A stretch of 64,000 nucleotides of DNA, from assembly GCA_033239005.1 (NCBI GenBank), contig BSQZ01000002.1:3315001-3379000 (forward strand), in the 5' to 3' direction. Every line of letters begins with the position of its first letter. Position 1 is the stretch's first letter. Below are positions 55,090 through 64,000 of the stretch, in pieces. The translations under genes were made by a program, and so were the position numbers. The notes beneath the pieces were generated by a model that saw nothing but the letters and a program-made list of their open reading frames with translations, was not told the DNA's origin and ran no database searches. This DNA comes from Lamellibrachia satsuma. Taxonomy: Eukaryota > Annelida > Polychaeta > Sabellida > Siboglinidae.

Positions 55090-55690
55090 GAAGATGGGCC
55101 ATTATGGGAATGTTCAGTGCTGGAAAGCAGATGTGCAAACATGCCAGCATTGATTTCCTCAGGGCGAGGATGAGGGCTAGAAAGAATGGTGTGGTGCCAT
55201 ACATGGATCGTCTGTTCAGAGGGAACGAATTGTGAACTGGGCTGTTCGTAGGGCAAGGAAAAATAGGAAGGCAAGTCAAAAGAAACAGGTTGAGTTTAGG
55301 AAGGAGCTCTCTATGCATGCAGCAATGAAGACACAGAAGAAAGTGGAGAGAGAAAGAAAGGTTATTGAGGCGAAAGTCAAAAGTGTTGACTTGAGAGACA
55401 TTCAAGCTACATTCCCGGATCGCGATGAAACCACTTGGTCTGATCTTGCAGACATCCTGACTGGTGCTGCTGTTGGTCGGAACATATGCCACACTTGGTA
55501 TGATGCAGACACAAAGGAGAAGACTACATATTCTGGCAGAATTGAGAAGCTGAAGGAAAGGAAATGTGATTCCATATGTTGTGAGTTACTGGGACAGTGG
55601 TGAAACCTATGACGATGCAGTGGATTACACAATTTCTATGTATGAACTGGGAGCAGACCTTATCTGTGAGGATTTGGTGTTGTGTTAGAA
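55090..55690 (+). pseudogene. Decayed basic coiled-coil-like coding segment (probably transposon-associated)
   Basis: With two frameshifts the segment reads GHYGNVQCWKADVQTCQ, FLRARMRARKNGVVPYMDRL, NWAVRRARKNRKASQKKQVE, a long Lys/Arg/Glu helix, then TTWSDLADILTGAAVGRNIC, HTWYDADTKEKTTYSGRIEK and YDDAVDYTISMYELGADLIC to TAG at ~55,688. The frame breaks near 55,150 and near 55,232 (GAACGAATTGTGAAC). It resembles multi-copy uncharacterised proteins of marine invertebrates that I associate with transposons, but I cannot name the family. Confidence 0.4.
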
Positions 55691-55699
55691 CTGTCATGA

Positions 55700-56770
55700 A
55701 TGCATAATTGTGTAAATATATATGACTGAACTTTCAACTAGACTTGAGCCTAAATCTGCCATCATATCAATTCATAATCATGGACTACTTACCAGACTTG
55801 TTATTGGCCAAGACAGTTAATTTGGAGAAGGGCAAGATCTTTTACTGGCTTTAGGGTTAAGCTGCAAGAACCAATTCAAGATTACATGGAATATACCATC
55901 AGCAGGTAACGGAATGTTGGTCGTAACTGAACACAGGTAAATTTTTAACTTCATTAAAAAAATAGTTTCAGCACTTTTTCCAAGAGGATTAAATATGTTT
56001 TTCTATTTCAGAATACTGTGGTCTTATTTGTCTTTTAATAAGCTTTCTAATGATACCAACATTTTGGATGTAGGACAATTATAAAGAAAATTATGGCTGT
56101 TTATCTGGATCCCCAAATTATGGCAGAAATGGGTCACAGGTCACATTTCGTTATGTATTGTTTTCCATTAAGACAATTGCCAAAAAGTGGGTTAATTTGG
56201 GCGTATAAAAATTGTCATAACTTTCTTGATGTTTGTCATATAAGAGAGATCTTTGTGTCATTGGAAAGGTCTCTGCAAGACCTTTCCAAGGATACCACTC
56301 ACATTTCCATACCTTAACTTTGATTTTTTTTGTCACATAGCTACAATGTCTGTTGTAATGGTGGGGGCAATGTGTTTCTGATCGGCAGGCTTGAAAAGCC
56401 ACGCTTCCAGGCTTTGGACAGTTTGTCATCTGTGCAGGCACAGATGAGTGTCTCTTGCAGCACGAAAGTAGTTTTAACTCGGTTGACGTGATTTTTGCGA
56501 ATACACACTTCAGATGTGTAAACATTTCGGGGCTTTTGTTTGTCGATGTCTTTCCTGTGGTGATTATTACGAATAGTTACATACCTGTTCGTCCAATTCA
56601 GTGAAATGTGTCGTATGTTTAAATTACATCAATAATAACCGCACTCTTCGTACAGAGCCTCGCTTCCGGTAACAAGGCAAGCTGTCTCCATTTGTCTAAC
56701 GCGAGACTTCGAACCATGGACGTTGGTGTAGTTACATTGTGGGACATTATTATGTGCAATGCACTGATTT
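55700..56770. other. No gene recognised
   Basis: AT-rich with short frames only. Confidence 0.4.
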
Positions 56771-57075
56771 GGACCGGTGTAACGGGCCCAGAGTAGTCCC
56801 GTGCCCAAAGTCAGCGGAAGTATGCTTCTTGCGTATTGCGCATGCGCGCAGTAAGCGCCTACTTTCGGCCCGCGTATACGCGGGCCCAGAGTAGTCCCGT
56901 GCCGAAAGTATGCATTTTGTGTATTGCGCATGCTGATTATGCGCACAGCCGGTGTCGTTGTAAACAAACATCTCGACCCAATTCGTATGATAAACATTTC
57001 AAATAATACAGTTAGGGAAATGAGTCATGCGGTAAAGATTTACAGAACTAAACCTTTATTGCTGCCATTATTAAC

Positions 57076-57343
<268 letters not shown>

Positions 57344-57677
57344 TTATTATTATTTTTTATTATTATTATTTTTATATATGATTATTGACAGGCATGTACA
57401 ATGATCGAAACATTATAGTTCTTTGTATAATACTGCACTGGCAGACAGCACAACATTTCTACAAATATGATCATAATATTTAATCAAACAAGTAATAAAT
57501 TAACATTCAATTATACAAAAATATAATTATGTTTTTCCGTTAATAATTAACGCATAGATAACATAGACACTTTTCTGGTCACACATATTTACATCACATT
57601 ATGAGCCATTTAGTAGACAGTAAATTAAACTGAGGAGATCCCCGGGAAACAACAAGTCTGCAATGATGTTATTTAAT

Positions 57678-57923
57678 TTACCAAAAAAACATTAAATCAT
57701 ATTCATAAATGCTATTATTAATTCCTACTTCATTTACAAATGTTGCACAGTTGTTATGATGGGACCACATCCTGCAGGCCCTGATACTATGTTGATGAGC
57801 ACAGTAGTTGCACCTAACCAAAGCTTTCCCAGCAACTTCAACACGAGTGAAGTGCTGCCATATTGTATCTTTAGGTCTACCTCCTTGAAGCATGTAGACG
57901 TAAACTTTGTAATGCTGTAACAC
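57678..57923 (-). pseudogene. BED-type zinc finger fragment
   Basis: The minus-strand frame contains GRPKDTIWQHFTRVEVAGKA then LVRCNYCAHQHSIRACRMWS and HHNNCA. W..F ... C..C ... H..NC is the BED finger arrangement found at the N-terminus of hAT transposases. The frame stops soon after (57,678), so no catalytic domain remains. It lies within the inverted-repeat element. Confidence 0.55.
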
Positions 57924-58383
57924 AGCAACTCTGCTCTGACTTAGTAATACATGTGCACTACTGAACCAGTGAACAAGAAGTAGCTTAATGGACTAGGTGG
58001 CTGTTATACAAGAAGTGAAGCCATTTAATCTTCTACTTTGTGGAAACAGCAAGACAAGCCTCAAGTAAGAAGCCATAACTTAAGTGACACAATATATCAT
58101 TAACATTATCATTAATGACCATACCAATATGGTAATTTTGCAAATAGCAATAACTATTTCTGCAATGCCAAAAGCTAGTGCAGCTCTGCAAATAATAACA
58201 ACCACACTTTGTAATTAATAGAGGGATCTGCAGAGCAGCTGCGCGAATAGCCACGTCCTTTTGTCGTTTAATAATCGTACTTCTTTCAAATGCAAATTGT
58301 CTAACATTTCATTTGGGTGCTTGCACTCCTACACTTGGTCACTGGTGATTTAAAATAATGGGTATTACCAAATAATGGCTATA

Positions 58384-58516
<133 letters not shown>

Positions 58517-59069
58517 ATATATAAGGGTCTCAAAGTTATATAGGCCTACTCACCGTCTACTTCGTACTACTACTTGTGATCTTTCGTTGCCTTCAACACA
58601 GCATTTCTCATGCGCTTGTCACTCGCAAGATGTTTCTTTTTCACCAAATAAATTTTAATGCACTCCATATAATTTTTGTACTTTCGTCTCTCCTACATTT
58701 CTTCTGATGCTCCATCAGTTGCCACGTTCTAATCAAACGACTTTCAACTTTCTTAAAAAGCTAGGCCTCCCGTGACGAGCTCGCTGACAAAATAAGGTCA
58801 ACATCGTGGGGGTCATGTGGGTCAGCTGAATCTGCATCAGTCTCGCTAAGCCTGAATACTCCTGGCACGGGGTCAAAGTTGATCGGGTTACCTGAGGTCA
58901 CGTTGCTCACGCGGGTTGCATGGCGTCCACTGCGTTTGCGTGCGCATGCGCAATACGCAAAATGCATACTTCCGCTGACTTTCGGCACGGGACTACTCTG
59001 GGCCCGTTACACCGGCATTGATGAAATGCAACAGAAACGTGCAATAATATGGGTGCAATCCGCTCTACG

Positions 59070-61708
59070 GATATAAAGCATGGACTCCATACCGACACCA
59101 TGTTAGACGGCTAGTTCCACATGGACTCCATACCGACACCATGTTAGACGACTAGTTCAACATGGACTCCATACCGACACCATGTTAGACGACTAGTTCC
59201 ACATGGACTCCATACCGACACCATGTTAGACGACTAGTTCCACATGGACTCCATACCGACACCATGTTAGACGGCTAGAACAGTTCCACATGGACTCCAT
59301 ACCGACACCATGTTAGACGACTAGTTCCACATGGACTCCATACCGACACCATGTTAGACGACTAGTTCCACATGGACTCCATACCGACACCATGTTAGAC
59401 GACTAGAACAGTTCCACATGGACTCCATACCGACACCATGTTAGACGGCTAGTTCCACATGGACTCCATGCCGACACCATGTTAGACGACTAGAACAGTT
59501 CCACATGGACTCCATACCGACACCATGTTAGACGGCTAGTTCCACATGGACTCCATACCGACACCATGTTAGACGACTAGAACAGTTCCACATGGACTCC
59601 ATACCGACACCATGTTAGACGACTAGTTCCACATGGACTCCATGCCGACACCATGTTAGACGACTAGAACAGTTCCACATGGACTCCATACCGACACCAT
59701 GTTAGACGGCTAGTTCCACATGGACTCCATACCGACACCATGTTAGACGACTAGAACAGTTCCACATGGACTCCATTCCGACACCATGTTAGACGACTAG
59801 TTCCACATGGACTCCATACCGACACCATGTTAAACGACTAGTTCCACATGGACTCCATACCGACACCATGTTAGATGACTAGTTCCACATGGACTCCATA
59901 CCGACACCATGTTAGACGACTAGAACAGTTCCACATGGATTCCATACCAACACCATGTTAGACGACTAGAACAGTTCCACATGGACTCCATACCGACACC
60001 ATGTTAGACGACTAGTTACACATGGACTCCATATCGACACCATGTTAAACGACTAATTCCACATGGACTCCATACCGACACCATGTTAGAAGACTAGTTC
60101 CACATGGACTCCATACCGACACCATGTTAGACGACTAGAACAGTTCCACATGAATTCCATACCGACACCATGTTAGACGACTAGAACAGTTCCACATGGA
60201 CTCCATACCGACACCATGTTAGACGACTAGAACAGTTCCACATGGACTCCATACCGACACCATGTTAGACGACTAGAACAGTTCCACATGTACTCCATAC
60301 CGACACCATTTTAGACGGCTAGAACAGTTCCACATGGACTCCATACTGACACCATGTTAGACGGCTAGTTCCACATGGACTCCATATCGACACCATGTTA
60401 GACGGCTAGTTCCACATGGACTCCATACCGACACCATGTTAGACGACTAGAACAGTTCCCCATGGACTCCATACCGACACCATGTTAGACGGCTAGAACA
60501 GTTCCACATGGACTCCATACCGACACCATGTTAGACGACTAGAACAGTTCCACATGGACTCCATACCGACACCATGTTAGACGGCTAGTTCCACATGGAC
60601 TCCATACCGACACCATGTTAGACGACTAGTTCCACATGGACTCCATACCGACACCATGTTAGACGGCTAGTGCCACATGGACTCCATACCGACACCATGT
60701 TAGACGACTAGAACAGTTCCACATGGACTCCATACCGACACCATGTTAGACGGCTAGTTCCACATGGACTCCATACCGACACCATGTTAGACGACTAGTT
60801 CCACATGGACTCCATACCGACACCATGTTAGACGACTAGAACAGTTCCACATGGACTCCATACCGACACCATGTTAGACGGGTAGAACAGTTCCACATGG
60901 ACTCCATACCGACACCATGTTAGACGACTAGAACAGTTCCACATGGACTCCATACCGACACCATGTTAGACGGCTAGTTCCACATGGACTCCATACCGAC
61001 ACCATGTTAGACGACTAGTTCCACATGGACTCCATACCGACACCATGTTAGACGGCTAGTTCCACATGGACTCCATACCGACACCATGTTAGACGACTAG
61101 AACAGTTCCACATGGACTCCATACCGACACCATGTTAGACGGCTAGAACAGTTCCACATGGACTCCATACCAACACCATGTTAGACGACTAGAACAGTTC
61201 CACATGGACTCCATACCGACACCATGTTAGACGGCTAGTTCCACATGGACTCCATACCGACACCATGTTAGACGACTAGAACAGTTCCACATGGACTCCA
61301 TACCGACACCATGTTAGACGGCTAGTTCCACATGGAATCCATACCGACACCATGTTAGACGACTAGTTCCACATGGACTCCATACCGACACCATGTTAGA
61401 CGACTAGTTCCACATGGACTCCATACCGACACCATGTTAGACGACTAGTTCCACATGGACTCCATACCGACACCATGTTAGACGACTAGTTCCACATGGA
61501 CTCCATACCGACACCATGTTAGACGGCTAGTTCCACATGGACTCCATACCGACACCATGTTAGACGACTAGAACAGTTCCACATGGACTCCATACCGACA
61601 CCATGTTAGACGGCTAGTTCCACATGGAATCCATACCGACACCATGTTAGACGACTAGTTCCACATGGACTCCATACCGACACCATGTTAGACGACTAGT
61701 TCCACATG
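59070..61708. repeat. Large minisatellite of 41/46-bp units, about 60 copies
   Basis: The unit is TTCCACATGGACTCCATACC + GACACCATGTTAGACGACTA + G (41 bp). A second form inserts AACAG after CTAG (46 bp). Point variants (GGC for GAC, TAAAC, ATGCCG) are spread irregularly and some blocks of unit order are repeated, suggesting block duplications. Each unit contains ACATGG ... CCATGT, which can pair as a 6-bp stem with a 14-base loop. No long open frame is maintained. Confidence 0.97.
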
Positions 61709-62319
61709 CGCCGCCTACGGCAGATGGCGGGCATGAGATGGCAATACATTGTGCCAAACACTGAAGGGCGGAATATGTGGAATCGAGTTCTACATCAAGT
61801 GTGCTTAGATGGTCCGGTCACATGGTCGGTATTACTGAAGAATCGAGTGATGCACATTTAACGTCAAACGATGGATGATGGACCATCACTTAATGCTAAA
61901 TGAGGCTAAAACTGTTCGTATCAGTAGCAATCTTACGCCACAATCGCTCTGCATGTAGCACGTAAAAACACGTAAAAGCAAACACCCTACACGAATACCC
62001 CAGTAACCCAACGAAAGTTCGAGTAGGCTATGCTCAGTCCAAAAATAACGACGTTTAATTTATTGCTCTGACGACTCGAGTGCGGTCAACCATAGCGATG
62101 TTGGTGCAGTTACGTCACTCGGCTCCTCCGACGTGTAGAAATATTCCACTGTGCTTTAGGGTGACTCCGTGGGGTGGGACACTCAATACATTGCCAGAAT
62201 ACAATCCTTGAGGATTTATCTAACTGACGCCACCCCCCCCCCCAAAAAAAGCTTTGCACGTCTGTCAACACTATAGAAATTTACACTTTTTTCTGTGGAA
62301 GAACAATTAGGTGGGTACA
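61709..62319. other. No gene recognised
   Basis: Begins TGCGCCGCCTACGGCAGATG after the last minisatellite unit. There is a C10 run at 62,232 but no supported frame. Confidence 0.4.
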
Positions 62320-62770
62320 GTCGTCGTCTCGAACAGCGGGTACGAGTTGATGGACAGTTGTTGTCTCGTACATCGGGAAAAAGTTGGTGAGTACAGTTGT
62401 TGTCTCGTACATCGGGAAAAAGTTGGTAGGTACAGTCGTTTTCTCGTACAGCGGGGACCCGTTGATGGGTAGTTGTTGACTCGTATAGCGGGAACGAGTT
62501 GGTGGGTACTGTTGTTGTATCGTACAGCGGGAACGAGTTGGGCACTGTCGTTGTCTTGTACAGCAGGGACGAGTTTATGGGTAGGTACTGTCGCTATCTC
62601 GTACAGCGGGGGATGATTTGATGGGTACAGCGGTTGTCTCGTACAGCGGGGACGAGTTGATGGGTAGAGTCGTTGTCTGGAACAACGGGGACGAGTTGAT
62701 GGGTAGAGTCGTTGTCTGGAACAGCGGGGACTAAAAGTAGAGTGCACGCGGCGGCAACAGTGTCCGACAT
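62320..62770 (-). pseudogene. Orphan MOLO1-like exon 1 (inverted) with ~11 repeat units
   Basis: The minus strand starts MSDTVAAACTLLLV (ATG 62,768-62,770, with an in-frame ATG at 62,789), similar to MSATSVVVCILLVTT, then enters the CCGCTGTACGAGACAACGAC-type repeat one base out of frame (PAVPDNDSTHQLV instead of PLYETTTVPINSS). Unit lengths vary and stops appear. The conserved CGNNGSKSWVC end is not present. It lies nearly 30 kb from the main cluster, showing that exon 1 pieces have dispersed. Confidence 0.6.
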
Positions 62771-62894
62771 CACATTAATGTTACCAGCCATATAACGTCA
62801 CTCGTACCTTCAGCTCTCTTGATGTTATCTGGCTGACAACAATCTCGTGACATCAACAAACAGTGTATTATTCCTTAAATATTCCACTGTGAGT

Positions 62895-62933
62895 ATGTAT
62901 GCATGTGTGTACGTATGTATGTGTGTGTATGTA

Positions 62934-63030
<97 letters not shown>

Positions 63031-63280
63031 GTGTGTATGTATGTATGTGTGTATGTATGTATGTGTGTACGTATGTATATGTGTATGTATGTATGTATGT
63101 ATGTATGTATGTGTGTGTGTGTATGTATGTATGTATGTATGTATGTATGTATGTATGTATGTATGTATGTATGTATGTATGTATGTATGTATATATGTAC
63201 GTATGTATGTGTGTACGTATGTATGTGTGCATGTATGTATGTGTGTGTGTACATATGTATGTGTGTATATATGTACGTAT
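62895..63280. repeat. (TG)n and (TATG)n compound microsatellite
   Basis: About 385 bp of TG and TATG repeats. All long frames here (MYVCV, HTYIH repeats) are products of the repeat. Confidence 0.98.
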
Positions 63281-64000
63281 ATTATGCTACTCTTCCTGGG
63301 CGCTTTGCATCTTGGGCTTTGCATCCCGTGCGTTCATCTACGACCCACGGTCAGGTCGTCTCAGTTTAATTTGTTCAAAATTCACCCCTCTATTACCTTT
63401 TATACAAACAATCGAATTGTCCAAAGTTACATCATGCACAAAGGCAAGACGTCGTTACCCGTTAATATAGCTGCAAGAAATACGTCGCAAATATTTCTGT
63501 GATAATGTTATCCCGTCCGCAGGATGGAAGATTTTGCTAGTAAACAGTAAATAAGGAGAGTGTTTTTTAGTGTTGCTTGATCAGCTACGTTCTTCAACTG
63601 GTCCCGGATGTTCAGACACAAAGACGATCCATCACACGATGTGGCCCAATCTCAAACGGCCGGTGTCTGACTGTAAACAATTGCTTGTTTATGTGTCACA
63701 AAACAGGAGTGCCCCGCGGTTTGTTGTATTCTGGGGTGTGGGGTAGAAATAAATAAACATATCAAAAACGTATGTGTTTAACTGTCTCCGTGCGCCTGAT
63801 GTGTAAAAGAGTGCTCGGGAGAACGGATATCTTTTGGTAGAAACGTGAGTTATCATTGCCTATGTTCAAAGGATAGTCAATTAACACAGTTATGATAATT
63901 GCATGATTTTTCGGTGGAGTGTGTAGGATCTCTCAAAGGGGACGCCCAAGGGGGGCAAGCTTAGTCTGCCAGTAGTTTACCATACTAACGTGTAGTGGCG
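63281..64000. other. No gene recognised
   Basis: Unique-looking sequence to the window end with no supported frame. Confidence 0.4.

Noticed and set aside
59070..61708. CRISPR-like array
   Set aside because: Units are contiguous 41/46-bp tandem repeats without unique spacers, and the DNA is eukaryotic.
62825..63502. HTYIH / MYVCV repeat ORFs up to ~200 codons
   Set aside because: Translations of the (TG)n/(TATG)n tract, open in many frames on both strands.

Overview
This is eukaryotic genomic DNA, about 40% G+C by impression, with intron-split genes (GT-AG junctions in consistent phase), dense micro- and minisatellites, and decayed LINE, Penelope-like and hAT-like mobile DNA. There is no operon structure and most long open frames are repeat translations. 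A marine invertebrate is likely. My best guess is a cephalochordate (amphioxus), because two minisatellites have units that span an exon-intron boundary, a habit I recall being described for amphioxus ('mirage' minisatellites). No species-diagnostic gene is present, so the taxonomy is inference only.

Region 1 (1-33,500) is a local cluster of MOLO1-family (modulator of levamisole receptor-like) genes. Each has five exons: a signal peptide with a Ser/Thr-rich stalk, three exons of the extracellular MOLO1/TPM-like domain, and a last exon with one membrane span and a poly-glycine tail. Only the copy at 10,689-15,400 is intact from ATG to stop (379 codons). The copy at 25,929-29,517 has a nonsense codon in exon 1 and has lost the exon 5 acceptor. 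The copy entering at the left edge (exons 3-5 visible, to 3,738) has a stop in exon 3. The copy at 18,461 is frameshifted. Orphan exons lie in both orientations: exon 1 at 4,531, 8,812, 21,348 and 62,320; exon 3 at 19,553; exon 4 at 9,558 and 24,822. An exon 1/exon 4 chimera lies at 33,279. Much of this arose by a tandem segmental duplication of about 12-14 kb: roughly 4,450-18,500 matches 21,240-33,350. Later insertions (an 8-bp-TSD hAT-like element at 5,338-7,697 with its empty site in the other copy, LINE tails, minisatellite expansions) distinguish the two copies.

Region 2 (33,500-50,000) contains a hAT-like non-autonomous element with 8-bp target duplication, a Penelope-like remnant, a probable signal-peptide exon behind a TATA box at 37,316, and an unrecognised minus-strand secreted-protein gene (exons between 44,614 and 37,928). 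A 2.4-kb LINE lies in that gene's intron, and its first visible 5' splice site is multiplied 13 times by a 39-bp minisatellite. Further LINE tails and an (AT)n tract follow.

Region 3 (50,000-64,000) is mostly repeat: a 46-bp tandem repeat, some unrecognised exon-like frames, a 2.2-kb inverted-repeat element with a BED-finger-like frame and long (AT)n tracts, a 2.6-kb minisatellite of about 60 units of 41/46 bp, one more orphan MOLO1 exon 1, and a long (TG)n/(TATG)n tract.

The most interesting signal is the pair of splice-site minisatellites: five tandem 3' splice sites (51-bp unit, 2,555-2,809) and thirteen tandem 5' splice sites (39-bp unit, 44,010-44,482). In both, units are multiples of three, stay open in frame (except the last unit of the second array) and keep the intron phase, so splice choice would give proteins differing by whole 17- or 13-residue repeats.
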